Part shown: positions 25,423 to 32,593 of the stretch, in pieces
Layout of the letters: each line of letters opens with the position of its first letter
Position numbering within the stretch: position 1 is the stretch's first letter
From: Cupriavidus plantarum
Lineage (GTDB): Bacteria > Pseudomonadota > Gammaproteobacteria > Burkholderiales > Burkholderiaceae
Reading direction: 5' to 3'
Length of the DNA: 32,593 nucleotides
NCBI RefSeq assembly: GCF_905397285.1
Contig: NZ_CAJPUX010000017.1
Location: 1-32,593, forward strand
Notes under the pieces: generated by a model
Seen by the model: the letters and a program-made list of their open reading frames with translations, nothing else
The model's database searches: none
What the model was told of the DNA's origin: nothing
Translations under genes and position numbers: made by a program

Positions 25423-26055
25423 TCAGCTATTGCGCGACAGCGCCAGGCGCAGCAGGTCCGCCACCGTATTCACGTTGAGCTTTTCCATGATGTTGGCGCG
25501 ATGCGCCTCCACGGTCTTGATGGAGATGCCCAGATCGTCGGCGATCTGCTTGTTCAGGCGGCCGGCGACGATGCGTTCGAGCACCTGCTGCTCGCGCGTG
25601 GTCAGCTTGCCTAGCAGATCCTTGGCGGCGCGCTGCTCGCGGGCGGCCGAATGGTCCGTGCGCGCCTTGGTCAGCATGCGTTCCACCAGCGCGCGCAGTT
25701 CGGACTCGTCGAACGGCTTCTCGATGAAGTCGATGGCGCCGCGCTTCATCGTGGAAACGGCCATCGGCACGTCGCCGTGGCCCGTGATGAAGACGATAGG
25801 AATGTCGATGCCCTCGGCGAGCATGCGCTCCTGCAGTTCGGGGCCGCTCATGCCCGGCATCCGCACGTCGAGGATCAGGCAGGAGACCTGGCCGGCATCG
25901 TAGGCGGAGAGGAACTGCTCCGCGCTGTTGAAACTGCGGACCTGATAGCCATTACCCTCGAGCAGCCAGGTCAGCGAGTCGCGCATCGCCTCGTCGTCGT
26001 CGACGATGAAGACGGTCTCGCCGCGGTGAGGCGTTGGGGAAGGCGTTGCTGTCAT
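25423..26055 (-). CDS. FixJ/NarL-family response regulator, partner of the adjacent kinase
   Basis: 210 residues from ATG 26055, which has AGGAG 5 bases upstream; an in-frame start 15 bases earlier is less likely. The receiver domain (about 13-130) has the acidic pocket D19-D21, phospho-acceptor D63 in LILDVRMPG, the conserved Thr in FITGHGDVPMAV and the Lys in EKPF. A LuxR-type helix-turn-helix follows (about 150-206, LTTREQQVLERIVAG and LGISIKTVEAHRANIMEKL). GHGDVPMAVSTMKRGAIDFIEKPF is characteristic of the FixJ/DctR/TtrR group. It is encoded just downstream of the histidine kinase (90-base gap), almost certainly its cognate. Targets are unknown; the divergent aceE-aceF operon is a candidate. 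Confidence 0.93.
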   Translation of the reverse strand: MTATPSPTPHRGETVFIVDDDEAMRDSLTWLLEGNGYQVRSFNSAEQFLSAYDAGQVSCLILDVRMPGMSGPELQERMLAEGIDIPIVFITGHGDVPMAVSTMKRGAIDFIEKPFDESELRALVERMLTKARTDHSAAREQRAAKDLLGKLTTREQQVLERIVAGRLNKQIADDLGISIKTVEAHRANIMEKLNVNTVADLLRLALSRNS

Positions 26056-26145
26056 GAAGTCTCCTGGCAAGGGTCGTTTGGAGCGAAGTGTAACCGGACT
26101 GTAAGGTTGCGCGATAGCCGTATAACGAATGCGCCCATGCCGTGA

Positions 26146-28713
26146 TTATTGCTCAGGTGAGGCCGTGTGGATCGGCAACGTGATCTTGAATGTGCAGCCG
26201 ATGCCGTCGGGGTTGTTTTCCACCCATAGCCGGCCCTGGTGGGATTCGATGATGGAGCGGCAGATATTCAGGCCCATGCCCATGCCGTCCGACTTCGTGC
26301 TGAAGAACGGTTCGAACAGCCGTTCCTTGGTCGCCTCGTCCACGCCCGGCCCCTGGTCGATCACGTCGATGCAGCAGCACTGGCCAAATTCCATCGGCTC
26401 CACGCGCGCATGCAGGCGCACGACGCCGGCCGCGCGCATGGCGGGCAGTCCGGCCATGGCTTCCACTGCGTTCTTGAGCAGGTTGACCAGCACCTGCTCG
26501 ATCAGTACCGGGTCCACATACAGCAGCAGCGGCGGGGCGGGCAGGCGCGTGAGGATGGTCACACGGCGGCGCGTCGCCTCGAGGTCGGCAAGGCCCACGG
26601 CGTCCGCGACGATGTCGTGCAGCGAGGCCTCGCGCCGCTGGGGCTGGCTGCGCTTCACGAACCCGCGGATGCGGCTGATGATCGTGCCCGCGCGCACCGC
26701 CTGCGCGGACGTTTTTTCGAGCACGGGAATCAGGTCCTCGGGGGTGCTGCGGCCCGAATGGAGCCGCGCGACCGCGCCCATGCAGTAGTTGTTGATGGCG
26801 GCGAGCGGCTGGTTGAGCTCGTGCGCGAGCGACGACGCCATCTCCCCCATGGTGGTCAGGCGGCTCGTGAACTGGAGCCGCTCTTCGTGCTGGCGCGCCA
26901 TTTCCTCGGCGGCCTTGCGCATGGTGATGTCGGTGGCGATCTGCATCTGCGCGAGGTGCCCGTCCACCCACTGGATGTAGCGGCGGCGCACTTCGAACCA
27001 TTTCTGCATGTCCGGCACGAACACCTCGCGCGCGTCGGACGCGTAGGGCATGAGCTCCGAGGCGGGCAGGCCGGCGTAGGCATCGACATAGTCGGTGCTG
27101 TCGCTCGAGATCTGCTCCTTGTCGAAGTCGTCGCCGGCGAGCTTGAGGTGGCCTTCGGCCTCCCAGCCGAACAACTGGCGGTAATAGCGGTTGGCGAACA
27201 GCAGCTCGGCCTTGTCCGTGGCGAGCACCGACACCGCGGCGTCGAGGCTTTCGAGCACCGTGGTGAAGCGGTCATGCGCGGCGGCCAGTTCCTCTCGCGC
27301 GCGCTTGGGCTCGGTGATGTCCGTCATGGAACTCATCCAGCCCGTATGGCGGCCGCGGCTGTCCACGAGCGGGGACACGTACATGCGGGCGAAGAAACTG
27401 CTGCCGTCGCGGCGCATCACGCGCATCTCGTAGCCCGTGGCCGGGGACTTGCCCTGCAGCGTGAGGTCGATCTGCTTCTGCATCTCCTGCTGGTCGTTCG
27501 GCGGCCAGTAGGGGAAGGGCGGCATGCGGCCGACCAGATCGGTTTCCTGCCACCCCGTCATGCGGCAGAACGCGGGGTTGACGTACGTGATGCGGCCGTT
27601 GAGGTCGAGCGCCCGCAGGCCGATCAGCATCGAGTTCTCCATCGCGCGGCGGAACGACGTTTCCGCGAGCAGCGCGCGCTGCGCCTCCGAGCGGCGGCTC
27701 GTATGCCGCCACATGCTCCACAGGCTCCATAGCAGGAAGCACGACAGCCCGACAACGAGCCACAACAGCATGTTGTTGGGCAGGTTCGACGGCGGCGGAT
27801 AGGCGTCGGCCCGCAGCGACAGCGAATGGCCGGGGGGATCGAGCAGGACTTCGTACGACAGCGCATTGCCCGGCACCGGCCGGACCGAGGTGCTCGCGCG
27901 CGTCTGGTTGTTCTTGTCGATCAGCGAGAAACGATAGCGCTCGGTGAGCTCGGGCGGCAGCAGATGCGTGAGGATGCCGTTGATCGAATACAACGCGCCA
28001 AGCGTGCCGAGGAACTCGTTGTCGCGGACGATCGGCACCTCCATCAGCATGAAGCTGTCGCCGCGGTCGTTGACGAGCGGGCGCGAGTAGACCACGCGCT
28101 GTGTCTCGCGCGCGGCGTCGAAGGTGTCGAGCACCTCGGGCTCCAGCGGCTGGTCCTGCGACTCGCGCAGGCGGCTTGCGAACTCCGACGTGGAGGGCAG
28201 CGACCAGCGGCCGCGGCGCGTGGCGTCGAGCCAGTTGATGAAGACGATTTCCGGGTTCTCGCGCAGGATTTCCTGGGCGGCCGTGCGGTATGCGCCCTGG
28301 TCGAGCTGCGCGGCGGCGATGTCCCGCGCGAGGGAGGCGAGCTGGTCCTGATTGCTCAGCAGCGACAGCCGCACGCGCTGCTGCGCCCAGGCGGCGTCGC
28401 GATAGAGCGCGTCCCGCTGCTGCTGGCGCTCGGTCTCGTGCAGCGACCAGAGGATGACGCCCATGGCCACCGTGAACAGCACGATCGCCACGAGCGGGAT
28501 GAACATGAACCAGCTGGTCGCGACGAGATTGCGCCAGCGCAGCCACCACAGGCGGCGCGGCGCGGCGGCATAGGGGCCAGCGTCAGGACCGGCATCATGA
28601 CCAGCGTCGGGACCCGCGTCGGTATTCGCGTCATGGGCGTCCGGCGCTTCGGCGGCGGACGGCGGGAGCATCGCGGTGCGGAGGCTGGAGAGAAGTCGTT
28701 CGAGGAACTGCAT
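26146..28713 (-). CDS. membrane PAS sensor histidine kinase (DctS/FixL type)
   Basis: 855 residues from ATG 28713; an in-frame TTG at 28728 is possible, and neither has a clear ribosome-binding site. Order: a cytoplasmic N-terminus with DAGP-like repeats (about 30-50), membrane helix 1 (about 66-90), a periplasmic sensor region of about 215 residues, helix 2 (about 308-332), PAS 1 (from about 351, with the LVGRMPPFPYWPP stretch seen in DctS-like kinases), PAS 2 (from about 480), a HisKA domain with phospho-acceptor H631 in SSLAHELNQPLAAINNY, and a HATPase domain with the N-box LVNLLKNAVEAM (from about 745). DctS-type kinases sense C4-dicarboxylates, but other ligands are possible. It is transcribed away from aceE, and the regulator gene follows. 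Confidence 0.92.
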   Translation of the reverse strand: MQFLERLLSSLRTAMLPPSAAEAPDAHDANTDAGPDAGHDAGPDAGPYAAAPRRLWWLRWRNLVATSWFMFIPLVAIVLFTVAMGVILWSLHETERQQQRDALYRDAAWAQQRVRLSLLSNQDQLASLARDIAAAQLDQGAYRTAAQEILRENPEIVFINWLDATRRGRWSLPSTSEFASRLRESQDQPLEPEVLDTFDAARETQRVVYSRPLVNDRGDSFMLMEVPIVRDNEFLGTLGALYSINGILTHLLPPELTERYRFSLIDKNNQTRASTSVRPVPGNALSYEVLLDPPGHSLSLRADAYPPPSNLPNNMLLWLVVGLSCFLLWSLWSMWRHTSRRSEAQRALLAETSFRRAMENSMLIGLRALDLNGRITYVNPAFCRMTGWQETDLVGRMPPFPYWPPNDQQEMQKQIDLTLQGKSPATGYEMRVMRRDGSSFFARMYVSPLVDSRGRHTGWMSSMTDITEPKRAREELAAAHDRFTTVLESLDAAVSVLATDKAELLFANRYYRQLFGWEAEGHLKLAGDDFDKEQISSDSTDYVDAYAGLPASELMPYASDAREVFVPDMQKWFEVRRRYIQWVDGHLAQMQIATDITMRKAAEEMARQHEERLQFTSRLTTMGEMASSLAHELNQPLAAINNYCMGAVARLHSGRSTPEDLIPVLEKTSAQAVRAGTIISRIRGFVKRSQPQRREASLHDIVADAVGLADLEATRRRVTILTRLPAPPLLLYVDPVLIEQVLVNLLKNAVEAMAGLPAMRAAGVVRLHARVEPMEFGQCCCIDVIDQGPGVDEATKERLFEPFFSTKSDGMGMGLNICRSIIESHQGRLWVENNPDGIGCTFKITLPIHTASPEQ
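28577..28636 (-). repeat. degenerate 12-bp tandem repeats in the kinase N-terminus
   Basis: Five consecutive 12-bp units (28577-28588, 28589-28600, 28601-28612, 28613-28624, 28625-28636) encode Asp-Ala-Gly-Pro/His-type tetrapeptides ahead of the first membrane helix. The units share a GCGTC or GCATC core. Confidence 0.65.
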
Positions 28714-29058
28714 AGGAGGGCGGGACAACTGACAGCGCAGTGTAGCGGCAATAGTGCGGTGCGTCGCTTGGGGAAAGCATCTATCTATTTAGGCACTTTC
28801 CGATCTACACGGCGAAATTTTTCGGTCGGCACGGCATTTTATGATGCGCTGCAATGCGAATTCTGGTGCACTGCGGCATTATTCCACATTATAAAAAACG
28901 AATCCGTAATCTGAAAATTTCGCTTGCAAGCCGCTCCTGTGCTTCCATAGAATCGCTTCGACCCAACGATGCGGGCGGATTTCACGCGCCTGCCGCATAC
29001 CCGGCCGACCCCTCGCCTTACCCGGCGAAGCGGGCAGGAATTCACCCAGGAGACAGTC
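28714..29058. promoter_or_regulatory. divergent regulatory region between the kinase gene and aceE
   Basis: 345 bases without a gene, with a locally AT-rich stretch (about 28780-28930) that stands out in this GC-rich window. It holds a perfect 10-bp inverted repeat, GCGAAATTTT (28812-28821) and AAAATTTCGC (28914-28923), 92 bp apart. Each arm is part of a short dyad: CGAAA-TT-TTTCG at 28813-28824 and GAAA-A-TTTC at 28913-28921. The second arm abuts the aceE -35. I could not place a convincing promoter for the kinase gene. Confidence 0.55.
28924..28953 (+). promoter_or_regulatory. likely sigma70 promoter of aceE-aceF
   Basis: TTGCAA (28924-28929) and TAGAAT (28948-28953) are 18 bp apart, predicting a start near 28960 and a leader of about 100 bases. 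The dyad arm AAAATTTCGC ends at 28923, directly against the -35. Confidence 0.6.
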
Positions 29059-31746
29059 ATGTCAGCTGTACCAGAGCAGATCCTCGGCGCCAGCAGCGCC
29101 AACGACGCGGACCCCCAGGAAACGCATGAATGGCTCGATGCCCTCCAGGGTGTCATCGCCGCCGAAGGTCCCGAACGGGCAGCGTTCCTGATCGACAAGC
29201 AGATCGAATACGCGCGCGTGAACGGCGTGACGCAGCCGTTCCACGCGGAGACGCAATACATCAACACGATTCCGGTCGAGCTGCAGGCCCGCATCCCTGG
29301 CGACCAGGACATCGAGCACCGCATCCGTTCGTACACGCGCTGGAACGCGATGGCGATGGTGCTGCGCGCGAACAAGCATACCAACGTGGGCGGCCACATC
29401 TCGTCGTTCGCTTCCGCCGCGACGCTCTATGACGTCGGCTACAACCACTTCTGGCGCGCCCCCACCGAACAGCTCGGCGGCGACCTCGTCTTCGTGCAGG
29501 GCCACTCGGCGCCGGGCGTGTACTCGCGCGCCTTCCTGCTCGGCCGCCTGACGACCGAACAGCTCGACAACTTCCGTCAGGAAGTGGACGGCAAGGGCAT
29601 CTCGTCGTACCCGCACCCGTGGCTGATGCCGGACTTCTGGCAGTTCCCGACCGTGTCGATGGGCCTTGGCCCGATCATGGCGATCTACCAGGCCCGCTTC
29701 ATGAAGTACCTGGACAGCCGCGGCCTGGCCAAGGCCGGCGACCGCAAGGTCTGGGCCTTCCTCGGCGACGGCGAGACGGACGAACCGGAATCGCTGGGCG
29801 CGATCGGCATGGCCGGCCGCGAACGCCTGGACAACCTCGTCTTCGTGATCAACTGCAACCTGCAGCGCCTGGACGGTCCGGTGCGCGGCAACGGCAAGAT
29901 CATCCAGGAACTCGAGTCGGAATTCCGCGGCGCCGGCTGGAACGTGATCAAGGTCGTGTGGGGCAGCCGCTGGGACCAGCTGCTGGCGCGCGACACCAAG
30001 GGACTGCTGATGAAGCGCATGATGGAATGCGTGGACGGCGAGTACCAGACCTTCAAGGCCAAGGACGGCGCCTACGTGCGCGAGCACTTCTTCAACACGC
30101 CGGAACTGAAGGCCATGGTGGCCGACTGGTCCGACGACGACATCTGGCGCCTGAACCGCGGCGGCCATGATCCGCACAAGGTGTACGCCGCCTACAAGGC
30201 CGCGAGCGACCACAAGGGCCAGCCGACGCTGATCCTCGCCAAGACCATCAAGGGCTATGGCATGGGTGACGCGGGCCAGGCGATGAACGTCGCCCACCAG
30301 CAGAAGAAGATGCCGGTGGAATCGATCCGCAAGTTCCGCGACCAGTTCAACATTCCGGTTGCCGACGACCAGCTCGAGAAGGTGCCTTACCTCACGTTCG
30401 AGGAAGGCTCGAAGGAACTCGAATACATGCGCGCCCGCCGCATGGAGCTGGGCGGCTACCTGCCGGCGCGCCGCAAGGAAGCCGCGCCGCTGGCCGTGCC
30501 CGAGCTGAAAGCGTTCGAGGCCCTGCTCAAGGCGACCGGCGAAGGCCGCGAAGTGTCCACGACCATGGCCTTCGTGCGCATTCTGAACACGCTGCTGAAG
30601 GACAAGCAGATCGGCAAGCACGTGGTGCCCATCGTGCCGGACGAGTCGCGTACCTTCGGCATGGAAGGCCTGTTCCGCCAGGTCGGCATCTGGAACCAGC
30701 AAGGTCAGAAGTACGTCCCCGAGGACCATGACCAGCTGATGTTCTACAAGGAATCGGAAACCGGCCAGGTGCTGCAGGAAGGCATCAACGAAGCCGGCGC
30801 GATGTGCGACTGGATCGCCGCGGCCACGTCGTACTCGACGCATGGCGTGCAGATGATTCCGTTCTACATCTACTACTCGATGTTCGGCATCCAGCGTATC
30901 GGCGACCTGTGCTGGGCCGCCGCGGACATGCGTTCGCGCGGCTTCCTGCTGGGTGGCACGTCGGGCCGCACGACGCTGAATGGCGAAGGCCTGCAGCACG
31001 AGGACGGCCACTCGCACGTGTTCCACGCCGCGATTCCGAACTGCATCTCGTACGACCCCACGTTCCAGTACGAACTGGCCGTGGTGATGCAGGATGGCCT
31101 GCGCCGCATGTACGCCGAACAGGAAGACGTGTACTACTACCTGACGGTGATGAACGAGAACTACGAGCATCCGGAAATGCCGGCTGGCGCGGAGGCCGAC
31201 ATCGTCAAGGGCATGTACCAGTTCCGCAAGGGCGTCGAGAACAGCAACGCGCCGCGCGTGCAGCTGCTGGGCTCGGGCACGATCTTCCGCGAGGTGATCG
31301 CCGCCGCCGACCTGCTCAAGAAGGACTGGGGCGTGGAATCGGACCTGTGGGGCTGCCCGAGCTTCACGGAACTGGCCCGCGAAGGCCAGGACGTCGAACG
31401 CTACAACCTGCTGCACCCGACCGAGACGCCGCGCGAGTCGTTCGTCACGCAGAAGCTCAAGGGCGTGCGCGGTCCGGTGATCGCCTCGACCGACTACGTG
31501 CGCGCGTTCGCCGAACAGATCCGTCCGTTCGTGCCGCGCCGCTACGTGGTGCTGGGTACCGATGGCTTCGGCCGCTCGGATACCCGCGAGAAGCTGCGCC
31601 ACTTCTTCGAAGTGGACCGTCACTGGGTCACGCTGGCCGCGCTCAAGGCGCTGGCCGATGAAGGCGCGATCGGTCGCGACAAGGTCGCCGAGGCCATCAA
31701 GAAGTACAACCTCGACCCGTCCAAGCCGAACCCGATGTCGGTCTGA
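29059..31746 (+). CDS. aceE: pyruvate dehydrogenase E1 component (homodimeric type)
   Basis: 895 residues (E. coli 887). It decarboxylates pyruvate with thiamine diphosphate and passes the acetyl group to the lipoyl domains of E2. The thiamine-binding motif begins at GDGETDEPES (G236-D237-G238) and ends at NCNLQ (from N265). Other E1 signatures are NTNVGGH-type HTNVGGHISSFAS near residue 110 and YYSMFGIQRIGDL and RGFLLGGTSGRTTLNGEGLQHEDGHS (given here in parts of the same conserved C-half). I chose ATG 29059 because AGGAG (29048-29052) is 6 bases upstream and MSAVPEQIL leads into the family start. It is followed by aceF after 159 bases, together forming the pdh operon. Confidence 0.98.
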   Translation: MSAVPEQILGASSANDADPQETHEWLDALQGVIAAEGPERAAFLIDKQIEYARVNGVTQPFHAETQYINTIPVELQARIPGDQDIEHRIRSYTRWNAMAMVLRANKHTNVGGHISSFASAATLYDVGYNHFWRAPTEQLGGDLVFVQGHSAPGVYSRAFLLGRLTTEQLDNFRQEVDGKGISSYPHPWLMPDFWQFPTVSMGLGPIMAIYQARFMKYLDSRGLAKAGDRKVWAFLGDGETDEPESLGAIGMAGRERLDNLVFVINCNLQRLDGPVRGNGKIIQELESEFRGAGWNVIKVVWGSRWDQLLARDTKGLLMKRMMECVDGEYQTFKAKDGAYVREHFFNTPELKAMVADWSDDDIWRLNRGGHDPHKVYAAYKAASDHKGQPTLILAKTIKGYGMGDAGQAMNVAHQQKKMPVESIRKFRDQFNIPVADDQLEKVPYLTFEEGSKELEYMRARRMELGGYLPARRKEAAPLAVPELKAFEALLKATGEGREVSTTMAFVRILNTLLKDKQIGKHVVPIVPDESRTFGMEGLFRQVGIWNQQGQKYVPEDHDQLMFYKESETGQVLQEGINEAGAMCDWIAAATSYSTHGVQMIPFYIYYSMFGIQRIGDLCWAAADMRSRGFLLGGTSGRTTLNGEGLQHEDGHSHVFHAAIPNCISYDPTFQYELAVVMQDGLRRMYAEQEDVYYYLTVMNENYEHPEMPAGAEADIVKGMYQFRKGVENSNAPRVQLLGSGTIFREVIAAADLLKKDWGVESDLWGCPSFTELAREGQDVERYNLLHPTETPRESFVTQKLKGVRGPVIASTDYVRAFAEQIRPFVPRRYVVLGTDGFGRSDTREKLRHFFEVDRHWVTLAALKALADEGAIGRDKVAEAIKKYNLDPSKPNPMSV

Positions 31747-31905
31747 TATCCCGCACAAGAACGCACTAACGACGCACGAAACCCCCGCAGCGCGGCTCCG
31801 GCCGCCTTGCGGCGTGGCGACATGACAGATTCTCGCGGTGAGAGTAATCTCGCCCGTTACATTTGTCGTTTGTCGCATGCGCCGGCTGCCCAGGAGAGAC
31901 ACTGA
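31747..31905 (+). other. aceE-aceF spacer
   Basis: 159 bases with a small GCCGC-CTT-GCGGC hairpin around 31800-31815 but no T-run, and no convincing promoter. Cotranscription of aceF with aceE is expected. AGGAG at 31892-31896 is the aceF ribosome-binding site. Confidence 0.4.
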
Positions 31906-32593
31906 ATGAGTCAAGCGATTGAAATCAAGGTGCCGGATATCGGCGACTATGACGGCGTTCCCGTCATCGAAGTGCACGTGAAGCCCGGCGACACGATCAA
32001 CGCCGAAGATGCGCTGGTCACGCTCGAGTCCGACAAGGCCACGATGGACGTGCCGTCGCCGCAGGCCGGCACGGTCAAGGAAGTCCGCATCAAGGTGGGC
32101 GACAACGTCAAGGAAGGTTCCGTGCTGGTGATGCTGGAGCCCGCGGGCGCCGGCGCCCCGGCACCCGCACCGGCGGCTGCCCCCGCTCCCGCAGCGGCCG
32201 CTGCACCGGCTCCGGCACCCGCCGCGGCCGCGCCTGCCCCGGCTGCATCGGCCCCGGCATCGGCCCCCGCATCGGCCCCCGCAGCCAGCGGCGGTGGCGC
32301 CATCGAGGTCAAGGTGCCCGATATCGGCGACTACGACGCCGTGCCCGTAATCGAGGTCCACGTGAAGGCGGGCGACACGATCAACGCCGAAGACGCGCTG
32401 GTGACGCTCGAGTCCGACAAGGCCACGATGGACGTGCCGTCGCCGCAGGCCGGCACGGTCAAGGAAGTCAAGGTCAAGGTCGGCGACAACGTCAAGGAAG
32501 GCGTCGTCCTGCTGATTCTGGAAGGCGCTGGCGGCGGTGCCGCCGCGCCGTCACCGGCTGCCGCGGCGCCCGCACCCGCTGCCGCCGCCGCCC
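31906..32593 (+). CDS. aceF: pyruvate dehydrogenase E2 (dihydrolipoyl acetyltransferase), 3' end cut off
   Basis: The first 229 codons are inside the window. E2 forms the core of the pyruvate dehydrogenase complex and carries the acetyl group on swinging lipoyl domains. Two lipoyl domains are visible: residues about 1-80 and 130-208, with lipoylated lysines K44 and K172, each in the ESDKATMDVPSP motif. They are joined by Ala/Pro-rich flexible linkers (about 82-126 and from about 212). The peripheral-subunit-binding and catalytic domains must lie beyond the window. ATG 31906 has AGGAG 9 bases upstream. The lipoyl repeats are nearly identical at DNA level, including a 66-base perfect match (32020-32085 and 32404-32469). 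Confidence 0.96.
   Translation, partial: MSQAIEIKVPDIGDYDGVPVIEVHVKPGDTINAEDALVTLESDKATMDVPSPQAGTVKEVRIKVGDNVKEGSVLVMLEPAGAGAPAPAPAAAPAPAAAAAPAPAPAAAAPAPAASAPASAPASAPAASGGGAIEVKVPDIGDYDAVPVIEVHVKAGDTINAEDALVTLESDKATMDVPSPQAGTVKEVKVKVGDNVKEGVVLLILEGAGGGAAAPSPAAAAPAPAAAAA

Noticed and set aside
29062..32361. A 1099-codon open frame on the minus strand across aceE and aceF
   Set aside because: Same cause: strong third-position GC bias in aceE and aceF keeps the opposite frame open. It even runs through the intergenic spacer, and there are no domain motifs.

Overview
The window is high-GC chromosomal DNA of a Burkholderiaceae betaproteobacterium, most likely Cupriavidus or a close Ralstonia relative. 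The reasons are the gene order (rluB, rimP-nusA-infB-rbfA-truB, an Emr-type pump, typA, then aceE-aceF), the long low-complexity tails on RluB, the two-lipoyl-domain AceF, and the codon bias. The genus is inferred from layout and protein style; no database was searched. Almost all of it is core housekeeping sequence. There are no insertion sequences, phage genes or CRISPR arrays.

Layout. (1) 1-8459, plus strand: the 3' part of rluB, then the translation and transcription operon rimP-nusA-infB-rbfA-truB. A clear promoter precedes rimP, its leader holds a terminator-like attenuator, and an intrinsic terminator lies between infB and rbfA. (2) 8469-13412, minus strand: marR, a NodT-type outer-membrane lipoprotein, emrA and emrB. 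This is a complete tripartite drug efflux pump with its repressor, and two MarR-box-like palindromes lie at the marR promoter. (3) 13620-15440, plus: typA/bipA with its own extended -10 promoter and terminator. (4) 15581-18313: two identical minus-strand tRNA-Lys(CTT) genes in 90-bp near-perfect direct repeats, bracketing a plus-strand pair made of a LysR regulator and an 8-oxoguanine deaminase-like amidohydrolase. (5) 18529-18795: a small DUF1488-like gene. (6) 18933-24165, minus: a tight cluster of prlC, an unrecognised 142-residue Cys-motif protein, xth-type exonuclease and a SulP transporter. (7) 24324-25187, minus: folD, with a 13-bp tandem repeat in its leader. (8) 25423-28713, minus: a PAS histidine kinase and a FixJ-family response regulator (DctS/DctR or FixL/FixJ style). 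(9) 29059-32593, plus: aceE and the start of aceF (pyruvate dehydrogenase E1 and E2), divergent from the two-component genes across a 345-bp, locally AT-rich regulatory region with dyad elements.

How it fits together. The left third supports ribosome maturation and translation (RluB, RimP, NusA, IF2, RbfA, TruB, and TypA further on). The efflux block is a self-contained MarR-controlled cassette. The right end is central metabolism: one-carbon folate (FolD) and pyruvate oxidation (AceE, AceF). The neighbouring two-component system may sense a carboxylate or redox signal, and its divergent placement makes aceEF a reasonable but untested target. I found no clear case of a wholly new system. The best candidates for new biology are the tRNA-Lys-bracketed cassette, the aceE upstream dyads with the adjacent kinase/regulator, the rimP leader, and the unrecognised Cys-motif protein.
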